Of a stretch of 38,155 nt of DNA, positions 17,100 to 26,568 are shown piece after piece. The DNA comes from an uncultured Prevotellaceae bacterium. GTDB lineage: Bacteria; Bacteroidota; Bacteroidia; Bacteroidales; Bacteroidaceae. Each line of letters starts with the position of its first letter. The stretch's first letter is position 1. The stretch covers positions 1-38,155 of the forward strand of contig ONCH01000020.1 of assembly GCA_900316265.1 (NCBI GenBank), in the 5' to 3' direction. The notes beneath the pieces were generated by a model. It saw nothing but the letters and a program-made list of their open reading frames with translations, was not told the origin of the DNA and did no database searches. Position numbers and translations under genes: made by a program.

Positions 17100-19451
17100 T
17101 CAGAAGGGATAGCCAATCGCAAAGTGAAGCGTATGACTGTCCTTGAAACTATCTACATTGTAGAAGCCTGACTTTGCCGTAGCATAAGGCAGGTGAAGCG
17201 CAACACCCCAGTCGAGGCGAAGGATGAGGAAGTCAAGGTCGTAACGGAAACCTATACCGGTACCTACCGCCATCTGTCGGAAGAAATCCTTAAACTTGAA
17301 CTGACTGGTGCCGTAACCAGGCAATTCATCACCAAACTCTTCCTCAATAGTCCAGACGTTACCGGCATCAAGGAATACGGCACCGTATAGTGAGCCAAAC
17401 AGTTGACGACGGTATTCAAGGTTGCAAACGAACTTTATGTCACCATTCTGCATCAGGTAGGAGTATGCCTTATTGTCGATACCTGGGAAGGAGCCTGGTC
17501 CGATAGCACGTACAGGGAAGGCACGGATGCTATTGGCGCCCCCCACATAGAACATCTCACTATTTGGCAACCAGTCACTATTACCATAATGATAGATAAT
17601 GCCGGCATTAACATGTCCCACAATTTTGGAGTGACTGTCCAGCGTCAACGTCTTTGAATAGTCGGTCTCCAGTTTCACGAACTGCGAATAGGGATTCTTG
17701 AACATCGTCTTGTCCTTGTCATTCCACGATTTACCAGTAAGGACATCATAGAGTGCCACAACATTGCCCGACTCAGCGATGGTCGTCTCCCATCGTGCAG
17801 GATGCAGAGAACGCTTGGGCGATGTATAGGTATAGGTATAGCGCATCTCAGGAATGAAATAGTCCTGTAGGGTAGCCCACAGATAAGGATTCTTCTCCAC
17901 GATGGCATCAAAATCTGATGTATGACTGTTCATAAACTGGTACTTCACCGTCAGCGGCGAGAACTCATGACGACTCTTCTCTGATGTCTGCCAGCGATAG
18001 GTCCATTCACCAGAAACCACGTGCATCTTGTAGTAACCCGGACGATAGATAATGTTGGTAGATGCTTTAGCCAACGTAGTGGGAGTACTATAGAACAGAC
18101 GGCGACGCGGCTTGCCATCCTTACCAAGACGGCGTCCTTGGAACTTATTGGCAAACGGGGCGATGATACGTGGGAACTCCACAGAGGCATCGGCACCATA
18201 TTCGTAATTGTTCATCGACGAGGCGTTCTTCAATGCCCACTCATAGGAACCATGCAGATTGATATCAATCTTCTCACCGCCACGGAAGGCGTTACGACGA
18301 GTGACACCCATCTTCAACTCAGGACCCATACGACCGATGGTACGGGCATTGAAATTGGTCTCTATGTAGAAGTCCCATGGTTTGTCGAAAGTACAGTTGA
18401 GCGTCAAGTCGAGCGTGTCACAGGCTGCTGTTGTATCACGTGGTGTAAACTGGAACTCAGTCATCGAGAACAATCCCATAGCATTAATCTTGCTGCCCGA
18501 CTCCAAATAGTCACTATAGCTATATGTCTGACGAGGACGCAACTTCATATCGGCGAGAAGCACACGTGGACGAATGGGTGGTTTCTTACCCGAATAACGG
18601 ATGGTCAGCGAGCGCCCGACGAACGAGTCGGTGGGCTGTTCCATGAACGACTTCTTCATATTCACCGTGATGCGACCGATATACCACGGATGAGTGGCAG
18701 TAACGGGCACATCCTTGGCCATACGGAACTGCAACTGCGCCTTACCGTCAACGACAAAGGTATCTGCGAGATAGCTGGCATAGGCAGGTTGGTAATAGTA
18801 GTAGCCATTGTTACGTAATAAGGTACTGATACGCTGACGCTCCCCATCAAGACGAGACACCACGAAAGGATCGCCAGAATGGATCTGGGCCTCATTAAGT
18901 GAAGATTTTATCAGACTGTCGGCATGGGCTGGGAAGTCGAAATAGCCTATGCTGTCAAGCATATACAGTCGACCAGGTGTTACGGTATATTGAATCTTTG
19001 CCGTCTTAGGATTCTTCTGCTGAATAGCCTCGTGAGTCACATTGCCGTGGAAATAGCCATGATTGCGCAACACATTCTGTGCCACAGAGGCTCGCAACTC
19101 AGGATTAACCCACGACATCAAGACCGGCTGGCGACCAAAAGTCTTAGTCATCCAACGGGCAAAAGGTGTATCTTTCTCAGCATACTTATTCCACACGCTG
19201 ACACCGAACGAGAAAGGCAGGCGATAGTAGCTACTGCCAAACAGTGAGCCATTAGGTGCCGTAGCCAGTGCAGCCTCCAGTTCTTCCTGTGTCTCAATGA
19301 GATTATCCGACTGCTCCGCATCAACCCACTGAATGGTCTTCAGACCCGTGAAGAGCTGGTCACCCTCAGGGATATCCTTTGTCATCGAACATGAGGCCAC
19401 GAGGACAGATGTTAAAAGGATGATGTATGATGTGAGTCTATTTCGTTTCAT
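17100..19451 (-). CDS. tamL: TamL: outer-membrane lipoprotein of the TamA/BamA family
   Basis: A 783-aa Omp85-family barrel protein. A lipoprotein signal (LLTSVLVASCSM, lipobox Cys at about residue 21) distinguishes the Bacteroidetes TamL form from TamA. POTRA domains cover about residues 35-330 and a 16-strand barrel about 400-783. 'PNSEMFYVGGANSIRAFPVRAIGPG' is the Omp85 conserved loop/RGF-like region. The protein ends in an aromatic beta-signal (HFAIGYPF). With TamB it forms a trans-envelope system implicated in outer-membrane assembly and phospholipid transport. The start overlaps the tamB 3' end by 14 nt, so the two are coupled. Confidence 0.88.
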   Translation of the reverse strand: MKRNRLTSYIILLTSVLVASCSMTKDIPEGDQLFTGLKTIQWVDAEQSDNLIETQEELEAALATAPNGSLFGSSYYRLPFSFGVSVWNKYAEKDTPFARWMTKTFGRQPVLMSWVNPELRASVAQNVLRNHGYFHGNVTHEAIQQKNPKTAKIQYTVTPGRLYMLDSIGYFDFPAHADSLIKSSLNEAQIHSGDPFVVSRLDGERQRISTLLRNNGYYYYQPAYASYLADTFVVDGKAQLQFRMAKDVPVTATHPWYIGRITVNMKKSFMEQPTDSFVGRSLTIRYSGKKPPIRPRVLLADMKLRPRQTYSYSDYLESGSKINAMGLFSMTEFQFTPRDTTAACDTLDLTLNCTFDKPWDFYIETNFNARTIGRMGPELKMGVTRRNAFRGGEKIDINLHGSYEWALKNASSMNNYEYGADASVEFPRIIAPFANKFQGRRLGKDGKPRRRLFYSTPTTLAKASTNIIYRPGYYKMHVVSGEWTYRWQTSEKSRHEFSPLTVKYQFMNSHTSDFDAIVEKNPYLWATLQDYFIPEMRYTYTYTSPKRSLHPARWETTIAESGNVVALYDVLTGKSWNDKDKTMFKNPYSQFVKLETDYSKTLTLDSHSKIVGHVNAGIIYHYGNSDWLPNSEMFYVGGANSIRAFPVRAIGPGSFPGIDNKAYSYLMQNGDIKFVCNLEYRRQLFGSLYGAVFLDAGNVWTIEEEFGDELPGYGTSQFKFKDFFRQMAVGTGIGFRYDLDFLILRLDWGVALHLPYATAKSGFYNVDSFKDSHTLHFAIGYPF

Positions 19452-22400
19452 TGCGCTTAGTCTTTATAGAGTCAGTACGTACAGGAGGCAAGGACAAGGT
19501 ATTGTTGTCGTCCTTGAAGCGGAAGATATCGGTGAAGTTCTGTAAGGTGCGGCGCCAGATGAAGCCACCACCATACTTCTGTGTATAGCCGTCAAGCCAG
19601 TCGTAGGAGTTATTCTCGAAGAACAGGTTCAGATACTTGTTGGCAGTATCGTCAAGACGGTATTCCAGGGATACATTGTCGAAGAACGAGTTGTTACGGC
19701 CTCCTGGCAACTCATTACCGGTAGTTACCTTACCACCTATCGCCAGTTTCAGACGGTTGTTCAGGAAGCGCTTAGCAAACTTGAACGAATAGTTGGTATG
19801 TGTCTGACCTGTGGCATCGGTAGAATTGTCCAAGCCGAACGATAGGTCGAGCGTACGCAAGGCATTACCCGTCAGATTGCTAATCTCACTACTGAGGAAC
19901 GAGCTAAGGGCAGAGTTCATGGAGAATGGTTTCGTATTACCGTCAGCCAGGTACATACCCGTCGTCAGCATAGTGACTGCCAACTTACCGCGCTGTTCAC
20001 GTCCCATGGCCTGCAATTCACTATGCAGCTGCATATCTTCAGGGGCATCGAGCGTAAACTCAAGACCCATATCATTCAGTGTACGGGTGATGCTGACGCC
20101 ACAGTCAAAATTGACACTACGCCCTACTCCATTGCCACCAGTCACAGTTGCTTTGGTGTGTTCTATGGCGGTAATGTTCAGCGTCGGGTTCATCGGTTCA
20201 CCAGTAAACTCGATATATGAGCCGTCCTGAATATGGAAGGTCTTCAGCGGAATAATAGGCAATGCATATTTCATCTCACCGTTCGACAGTGTATAGCGAC
20301 CTGTCAGCTGCAGATTGTCAGCAGGCGAATAGAGCATGCGCAAGTTACCGCCACCCATCAGGTCGATATAGTTGGAGTGGTCGGCATTCATGTAAGCCAT
20401 GACGTGTGCACCTTTCGACACGTTCAGCGTCATATCCATGCGGAAGCCGTTGATTGGCGGGCGCGAGACGGCAGTCTGCGTGGTATCACTGAAGTCCGTA
20501 AACTTGACGAGATCGTCCAGTTGGTTGTCAGTGGTGATAGGCGTGTCACGGAGGATGTAGCCCATATCCGTTGTACCCAGCACATCCAGACGTCCACGCA
20601 TATTGATATTGTCCAGCGGACCGTTCATCATGGCAAAGACATTGACAAAAGCCTTGCCATACGCCACACTCTTGGTATGCTCCTTGACACCGATAATCTG
20701 GAAGTTGTTAGCCTGCATACGCAGATTGACCATAATCCGCTCAAGGTCACTGAAGTTCACATTACCCTGCACGTTCAGCGGATTGTTATTATAGGCATAG
20801 ACGGTGAAGTTCTCAAACAACAGGTTAGAGTGCTGGATGCGTACAGGGTCATCATCGAAGCGTAGCTTAACACCATAGGGGATGCTCTCCATATAGGAGT
20901 TGGAGAGAAGCACCTCGCCATTAACCTCCGGATGCGACAGCGTACCCTGAAGGGTCAGCGTTCCCTCGCCATAACCTTGCAGGCCACAGAGCTGGTCAGG
21001 CACGAAACCATTGACAATATTCAAGGGCAGATGCTCCAATTGCAGGGTAGCATCCATCGTGCCCTCTCCTTTATTATAATAGGTACCCGTAAGCAGACCA
21101 ATCTCGTTGTCATCCATCATCAGGCGGGCTTCCACAGCGTGGGCATCGTTCTCTTTCTGCAGATAGACAAGTTCGGTACTGATATTACCTATCGGACAAC
21201 GTTCGTAGGTCATATTCTGAACACCCATATCACCAGCCACAGAGAACTGACCATTGGCATCCTGTATGACATGATAGTCACCGTTCAGCATACCCGACAT
21301 ACGAGGAGCATACGGGATGACAGATGTGATTTCCTCCAAATTAAACTTATGCAGGCTGAGTGTCAGGTCTTGCAGGGCATCAGGGTCACTCTCCTCAGAG
21401 TAGAGGCGGATACCCATGCCATCGTCTGCACGCAGGTCGACCTTTGCCTTGATCTTTCCACTGCTACCCAGGAATACGTAGTTGTCTTTGTTAAGGGCAA
21501 ACTCCTTATATCCCAGCGTAGGACGGTCGGGCATCAGACGAAGGTTGATACCTCCATCGACAACCTCGGCTTGTGCTCCTATGCGTGCACCCAGCTTGTT
21601 GTCAGCATCGAAATATCGCACACCAAGGGTTGCTCCGCGTTCCTGCAGGATACCGTCGAAGAGGGCGTTGAAGACGAATTGCGGATTCTTCTTATTGTTA
21701 CGCACCTGACCACCAAACGACAGGCGCTCCTTGCGTTGGATGAGCGAGAAGTTGATAGTATCAAGACGAATATCACTAACGGTTAGCGAGTGGATATAGC
21801 CACGACCATTGACGCCCTCAGCCGCAGAGGTAGACAGGTCGAAAAGCATATCCTTGAAGTCTACATCAGCACTGGCTTTCAGGAAAGTAGCAACGGGATT
21901 CTCACGCTGGCTTTCCAGTGTCATGCGCATCGTCGGCAATAGCTTACGCAGTGCAGGTTGGTCAATGGTTTTCCTGTCTAACTGAGCCATCGCAGAGTCG
22001 CTTAAGATGGTGAACTGATTAAGTAGTTGTTCGTAGTTACCACTGGCATCCAGCTTTATGACGAAGTCACCACTCTGCGTACGCAAATAAGTGGTGTCTG
22101 GCGTAGTCTTCAGCAATAAGTCAACGTCGGAAGGACGATAGACATGACTGGAGTCGCTAATGGTCAGGTCGTTGACGACACCCGTTACTTGGTGGGTCAG
22201 TTTCAAGTCGGAATTAATATCGAAATGACCACACATGCCAATAGTCAGCGGGTCTGGAGTAACACCCATCTCATAGAGGTCGAGCTCTTGGAAATCGGTA
22301 CTCAGCGTACCATCAAAACGGGTGGTCGACAGCAGGGCATCGAAGTTGACTGCTCCTTTCAACAGGAGGTTGCGACTGATGAGATTGGCATGTGCCTTAC

Positions 22401-24054
22401 CGTCTCCAACCAATGCATGAGCGGTAACGTTATCGATATTCAGCTTGCCATAACCAATATGGTGAATCTTTGCATCTGCAACAAGGCTGGTACGAGGCGA
22501 GAAGAAGTCGGTACCTTGTCCCTTGGCAGTAATATCGGCAGAAACAGTATAGATGCTGTCACGAGGCATGAAGTGATGCACGTTCAAATTACGTATCTGG
22601 ACATCAGCATCATAGCGCATAGCGGTAGCATGGAACGAACCCTTAGCCTTTACCATTCCCTTGCCCTCGTGGGCAGTGATGTCGGCAAAATACTGCTGAC
22701 CATCGGCCTTCACACGTCCTTGTGCCGACAGAGGAGGTATGCGATAGTCGCGTTGCATATCACGTGGCAGCATAGCCATCACAAAGCCCAAATTCTGGGT
22801 ATTGGCCTTGAACTGCACATCAGCACGCAACTTATCGGGAGTATCGAGATTGGCAGCAAAACCTGTCGCTGTGGCGTGGAAAGCGGTAGGCAACGAAACC
22901 TCTAAGTCGTGGAAGTCCATGTGTTGCATATTTCCTTTCAACAGGCCACTGACAGTAAGCGGATATTCTGGCCAACGCTGACGCATAGCGGCAGGCATAT
23001 CGCTGAGGAACGGCATGATATCTTGTTTGCCCAACGTTGCGTTCATCTTCAGCCTCATCTTCCCTGGGTCAACAGGTTCCATCAATGATAGCGGCATATC
23101 AAGTTCCACGTCAATATCGCTATAAGGTGTCGATAGTCGGAACTTAGGCAGTTTGATGGCACCATCTTCCATCACTATCGGTCCTGATAGGTTAGTGACG
23201 CTAAAGCCACTCTTCTCCTTCAGAGCTACTTGACGCATATACATTCGCAGTGTCGGGTCATGGAAATAGATGGAATCAATTCCAATATGGATATCACTAA
23301 GGTCTATATGGTTAAAATCCAACCCTTCGATACGGGGCTGGAAATTCTGGTCATATTTTACTGCACCATTCACCCAGTCAGCACTGGCAACCGTATAGGT
23401 CTGATCACCTAAGTCTATGAGTGCCTCGCGGGCGGTGAGGTTGCCTATATGGGCCGCTACACTCATCGTGTCGCCAGGCATGTGGAACACAATGTCAGAG
23501 CGGTCGATAGTTATGCTATCGACATAAATTTTCCACAGCGTAGGCTCGCTGGTAGTAGTATCTTCGGGCACGGAATCAGCCATCTGGATATCAAAGAAGG
23601 CATCCTCCAAGCGGCTACCGTTCAGTTCCACAACACCCTGGTCTAAGTCGATACCTTTGCTGGCCATAAACAGGCGTGAGAAATGACCTTTCACCTTGGC
23701 TGCAGCTACCATATCGAGCGTATTCAAACGGGTATTGGAAACTTCCAACTCATTGATAACAACCTTGCTGTCTAACAGGGGTAGCAATTGCACATCCACC
23801 ACCATGCGCTCTACATCGGCAAGGGTGTCGGGCTTTTGCAGTACGCGGAAATTATCAATCGAGAGGTCGAGAGGAAACGAGAGATCGACATGACCTACTG
23901 AGATATCCATGCCAGTCTTCTCAGAAGCGATGGCCGTCACCTTGTCTACCGCCCAGTTCTGTACGGGTGGCAGATAGAGCAGCACCGTGAGCACCACGAA
24001 GAGCAGCACGGGACTCAGCAAGATGATCAATATCCACCAGAATAGCTTCTTCAT
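19438..24054 (-). CDS. tamB: TamB: AsmA-like translocation/assembly module protein
   Basis: A 1538-aa inner-membrane-anchored periplasmic protein. One N-terminal helix (about residues 5-28) precedes a DUF3971/AsmA-like opening ('VGHVDLSFPLDLSIDNFRV'). A very long stretch of beta-rich repeats follows, which in the family forms a lipid-conducting hydrophobic groove. The C-terminal TamB domain (DUF490) covers about the last 350 residues ('NGFRMDMTLNVSKGAHVMAY', 'LTGRYTLSNGEMKYALPIIPLKTFHI'). Length is typical of Bacteroidetes TamB. It is the partner of the downstream tamL, with a 14-nt overlap, and starts 6 nt after the pseudouridine synthase gene. Confidence 0.9.
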   Translation of the reverse strand: MKKLFWWILIILLSPVLLFVVLTVLLYLPPVQNWAVDKVTAIASEKTGMDISVGHVDLSFPLDLSIDNFRVLQKPDTLADVERMVVDVQLLPLLDSKVVINELEVSNTRLNTLDMVAAAKVKGHFSRLFMASKGIDLDQGVVELNGSRLEDAFFDIQMADSVPEDTTTSEPTLWKIYVDSITIDRSDIVFHMPGDTMSVAAHIGNLTAREALIDLGDQTYTVASADWVNGAVKYDQNFQPRIEGLDFNHIDLSDIHIGIDSIYFHDPTLRMYMRQVALKEKSGFSVTNLSGPIVMEDGAIKLPKFRLSTPYSDIDVELDMPLSLMEPVDPGKMRLKMNATLGKQDIMPFLSDMPAAMRQRWPEYPLTVSGLLKGNMQHMDFHDLEVSLPTAFHATATGFAANLDTPDKLRADVQFKANTQNLGFVMAMLPRDMQRDYRIPPLSAQGRVKADGQQYFADITAHEGKGMVKAKGSFHATAMRYDADVQIRNLNVHHFMPRDSIYTVSADITAKGQGTDFFSPRTSLVADAKIHHIGYGKLNIDNVTAHALVGDGKAHANLISRNLLLKGAVNFDALLSTTRFDGTLSTDFQELDLYEMGVTPDPLTIGMCGHFDINSDLKLTHQVTGVVNDLTISDSSHVYRPSDVDLLLKTTPDTTYLRTQSGDFVIKLDASGNYEQLLNQFTILSDSAMAQLDRKTIDQPALRKLLPTMRMTLESQRENPVATFLKASADVDFKDMLFDLSTSAAEGVNGRGYIHSLTVSDIRLDTINFSLIQRKERLSFGGQVRNNKKNPQFVFNALFDGILQERGATLGVRYFDADNKLGARIGAQAEVVDGGINLRLMPDRPTLGYKEFALNKDNYVFLGSSGKIKAKVDLRADDGMGIRLYSEESDPDALQDLTLSLHKFNLEEITSVIPYAPRMSGMLNGDYHVIQDANGQFSVAGDMGVQNMTYERCPIGNISTELVYLQKENDAHAVEARLMMDDNEIGLLTGTYYNKGEGTMDATLQLEHLPLNIVNGFVPDQLCGLQGYGEGTLTLQGTLSHPEVNGEVLLSNSYMESIPYGVKLRFDDDPVRIQHSNLLFENFTVYAYNNNPLNVQGNVNFSDLERIMVNLRMQANNFQIIGVKEHTKSVAYGKAFVNVFAMMNGPLDNINMRGRLDVLGTTDMGYILRDTPITTDNQLDDLVKFTDFSDTTQTAVSRPPINGFRMDMTLNVSKGAHVMAYMNADHSNYIDLMGGGNLRMLYSPADNLQLTGRYTLSNGEMKYALPIIPLKTFHIQDGSYIEFTGEPMNPTLNITAIEHTKATVTGGNGVGRSVNFDCGVSITRTLNDMGLEFTLDAPEDMQLHSELQAMGREQRGKLAVTMLTTGMYLADGNTKPFSMNSALSSFLSSEISNLTGNALRTLDLSFGLDNSTDATGQTHTNYSFKFAKRFLNNRLKLAIGGKVTTGNELPGGRNNSFFDNVSLEYRLDDTANKYLNLFFENNSYDWLDGYTQKYGGGFIWRRTLQNFTDIFRFKDDNNTLSLPPVRTDSIKTKRNETK

Positions 24055-24060
24055 ATCCTA

Positions 24061-24756
24061 TCAATCCATAATCATGTTTGCCCACAAGGGGTCAGCAGGC
24101 AGTGGTGATTCCACCACAATGGGTTCTTTGGATACCGGGTGGATGAACTCCACACGGTGTGACAGCAGCGAGATGCTGCCATCGGGGTTACTGCGGCGTG
24201 CGCCATATTTTAGGTCGCCCTTGATGGGACAGCCCAGGGCAGCCAGCTGGCAGCGTATCTGGTGATGGCGACCTGTCAACAGCTGTACTTCCACCAGCGA
24301 GTAGCGGTCAGAATGACCTATCAGTCGGTAGCGAAGTACGGCCTTCTTCGAACGAGGTACCTCATGGTCGTAAGCGTAGCTTTTGTTCTGCTGCTCATTA
24401 CGTGTCAGCCAGTGTGTCACCTCATGCCACTCGCCGTCATCTTCCATCTTACATCTTCCATCATCCATCTTACCTACTATCGCCCAATACGTTTTGTGCA
24501 CCTCACCGTCTCGAAACATATTGTTCAGACGGGTCAGTGCCTTGGAGGTGCGTGCAAAGACCACCAGTCCAGAGACGGGGCGGTCCAGACGATGCACCAC
24601 ACCCAAGAAGACAGCACCAGGTTTCTGGTACTTCTCCTTGATGTATTCTTTCACCGTTTCCGACAAGGGAGTATCGCCAGTCTTGTCACCCTGAACGATT
24701 TCGCCACTCTCCTTGTAGACGATGATGATGTGATTATCCTCGTAGACTACGCGCAT
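24061..24756 (-). CDS. RluA-family pseudouridine synthase with a repeat-encoded insert
   Basis: A 231-aa RNA pseudouridine synthase of the RluA family without an S4 domain. The catalytic motif is GVVHRLDRPVSGLVVFAR with nucleophile D58. The later RLLTGRHHQIRCQLAALGCPI-like region is the conserved RTHQIR equivalent. The RNA target is not predictable. Odd feature: residues about 94-106 (GKMDDGRCKMEDDG) replace the usual short segment between HKTYWAIV and the conserved THWL, and are encoded by a 7-bp tandem repeat at 24438-24472. The start overlaps the upstream membrane-protein gene by 10 nt; tamB follows after 6 nt. Confidence 0.87.
   Translation of the reverse strand: MRVVYEDNHIIIVYKESGEIVQGDKTGDTPLSETVKEYIKEKYQKPGAVFLGVVHRLDRPVSGLVVFARTSKALTRLNNMFRDGEVHKTYWAIVGKMDDGRCKMEDDGEWHEVTHWLTRNEQQNKSYAYDHEVPRSKKAVLRYRLIGHSDRYSLVEVQLLTGRHHQIRCQLAALGCPIKGDLKYGARRSNPDGSISLLSHRVEFIHPVSKEPIVVESPLPADPLWANMIMD
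24438..24472. repeat. Heptanucleotide repeat inside a coding region, 5 units
   Basis: Five phased units on the + strand: CATCTTC, CATCTTA, CATCTTC, CATCATC, CATCTTA. They lie within the RluA-family gene (minus strand, unit KAAGATG) and keep the frame open, encoding the Lys/Met/Asp-rich insert. Confidence 0.85.
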
Positions 24757-25733
24757 TTTCTATACATATCGATGAGTCCGACAATGCTCTCGATAGTCAT
24801 CACCACGCTGGCAACGACGCACAACAGCACGGCACCGACAACAATCAGCACCAGACGGACTATAATGAGCAAGCCAGAGAAGAAGCCACGCTCACGGTGC
24901 TTGGTGGTCTTACCATCGACGGTAGTATTGCGACCTACATAGTCGGGCAACAACGTAGAGGCAACACCTGCACCCAGACAGAACATTGCCACAGCCGTAC
25001 CTACCTTACGGAAGATATTCAGACAACCAGGGCGATGATTGCGACGTGTGATAGTGTAGCCATGAGGATAGCCCGTAATAATATAAAGAGGTATGAGCAC
25101 CAGCAGAAAGACCATATAGGCATACAACATGGTACCCCACCACTCCTGATGGTCCACATGAGCGTCAAGTTCGCCAAGGGCCACTTCATGAATCTGGGCA
25201 AAACTCATCGCATTGATAGAGTCGTAGGCGGCACGTAACGTCTCATACTGAGCACTATCGGCCAGCGCACGACTTTTCAGGTCAACGAGTTTATAGACTT
25301 TGTAGCGCTCAGCAGAAGTCAGACGCATGGAATAGTCGCTGGACGACTGCTCAACAGGGCACACGTCAAAGTCAATCTGGTTGACTTTGACGGTCTTCCA
25401 CTGGGCAACCTGCTCACGATCGACACGCGCCTGAAGGATGTCGGACTGCTGACGGTATTGGAAAAGGTACAGCACAGCAGCACCGACAAGGGCGGCAACG
25501 ACAAGAGTCCACTGCCACGACTTATGACGCTTTAGCGACCAGTCGGCAATGCCACGCAACGTCTGGTAACGCTCAGCAAACTCCTTGTCCTTGGCGTTGT
25601 CGGCAGCATCGTAAGCCTGCTGAAGCACGGCAGACATCTCTTCTGCCTCTGCTTTGGTACGAGGATAGCGCGACTCATCCAGTTGGTCGAGGTAGCTGAG
25701 CGCACTGGCGTTCAGAATCTTCTCATCGTCCAT
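24747..25733 (-). CDS. Multi-pass membrane protein of unknown function
   Basis: A 328-aa protein I do not recognise. The N-terminal about 75 residues are soluble, acidic and helical ('DQLDESRYPRTKAEAEEMSA'). Hydrophobic helices follow at about 79-96 (WTLVVAALVGAAVLYLF), 200-220, 236-258 and 285-315, so four membrane segments are likely. About 100 residues between the first two helices would lie on the opposite side from the N-terminus and contain one Cys. It sits in a tight operon: 12 nt after fabG and overlapping the pseudouridine synthase gene by 10 nt. The order gives no functional clue. Confidence 0.75.
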   Translation of the reverse strand: MDDEKILNASALSYLDQLDESRYPRTKAEAEEMSAVLQQAYDAADNAKDKEFAERYQTLRGIADWSLKRHKSWQWTLVVAALVGAAVLYLFQYRQQSDILQARVDREQVAQWKTVKVNQIDFDVCPVEQSSSDYSMRLTSAERYKVYKLVDLKSRALADSAQYETLRAAYDSINAMSFAQIHEVALGELDAHVDHQEWWGTMLYAYMVFLLVLIPLYIITGYPHGYTITRRNHRPGCLNIFRKVGTAVAMFCLGAGVASTLLPDYVGRNTTVDGKTTKHRERGFFSGLLIIVRLVLIVVGAVLLCVVASVVMTIESIVGLIDMYRKCA

Positions 25734-25745
25734 AGGTAGGGGGCA

Positions 25746-26483
25746 TTACATATTCATACCACCATCTACCTGAATCACCTGACCGCTGACATAGCTTGAC
25801 AGGTCAGAAGCCAGGAAGGTAGCAACATTGGCGATATCTTCTACCTGACCACCGCGACGAAGAGGAATCTTCTGCTTCCACTCGTTGCGTACCTCCTCAG
25901 GCAGGGCAGCTGTCATAGCTGTCTCAATGAAGCCAGGAGCAATGGCGTTGGCACGGATACCCTTGGGGCCCATCTCCTGAGCAATACTCTTAGCAAGTGC
26001 TATCAGACCAGCCTTTGAAGCGGCATAGTTAGCCTGACCTGCATTACCATGAACACCTACAACAGAGGCCATATTGATGATAGAACCACCACGCTGGCGC
26101 ATCATCACAGGTACACAAGCGTGGATGAAGTTGAAGGCACTCTTCAGGTTGACAGCAATCACGGCGTCCCACTGCTGCTCAGTCATGCGCAGCATCAGAC
26201 CGTCCTTAGTGATACCGGCATTGTTCACCAGAATATCGATTGAGCCAAACTCTTCTTTCACAGCCTTCACCACTTCCTCAGTCTGAGCAAAGTCGGCAGC
26301 GTTAGAAGCATAGCTCTTAGCCTTTACACCCAGCGCAGCAATCTCCTGCTCTGTCTCCAGGTTCACCTCCAAATCGGTGAATGCGATGTTACAGCCCTCT
26401 TGAGCATACTTCAGTGCGATAGCCTTACCAATTCCACGTGCAGCACCAGTAATCAGCGCTGTCTTTCCTTCTAATAATCCCAT
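25746..26483 (-). CDS. fabG: 3-oxoacyl-[acyl-carrier-protein] reductase FabG
   Basis: A 245-aa classical short-chain dehydrogenase that reduces 3-oxoacyl-ACP with NADPH in fatty acid elongation. The cofactor motif is TGAARGIG at 13-20, with NNAG at 87-90. The catalytic residues are S140, Y153 and K157 (YAASK). The C-terminus (SSYVSGQVIQVDGGMNM) is typical of FabG. Identity as FabG rather than another SDR rests on overall resemblance. It follows a TetR-family regulator on the same strand, separated by a heptamer repeat, and heads a compact gene run. Confidence 0.9.
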   Translation of the reverse strand: MGLLEGKTALITGAARGIGKAIALKYAQEGCNIAFTDLEVNLETEQEIAALGVKAKSYASNAADFAQTEEVVKAVKEEFGSIDILVNNAGITKDGLMLRMTEQQWDAVIAVNLKSAFNFIHACVPVMMRQRGGSIINMASVVGVHGNAGQANYAASKAGLIALAKSIAQEMGPKGIRANAIAPGFIETAMTAALPEEVRNEWKQKIPLRRGGQVEDIANVATFLASDLSSYVSGQVIQVDGGMNM

Positions 26484-26512
26484 AATTCTTGTTTTTAATA
26501 TTTAATGTTTAT

Positions 26513-26568
26513 CTTTAAACTTTCAACTTTAACCTTTAAACTTTAACCCTTAACCTTTAACCTCAAAT
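26513..26568. repeat. Heptanucleotide tandem repeat, 7-8 units, across the tetR stop codon
   Basis: Seven phased units with consensus CTTTAAM on the + strand (CTTTAAA, CTTTCAA, CTTTAAC, CTTTAAA, CTTTAAC, CCTTAAC, CTTTAAC) and one degraded unit (CTCAAAT). The tetR stop (TGA on minus, 26563-26565) lies in the last unit. It fills most of the tetR-fabG gap. Confidence 0.85.
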
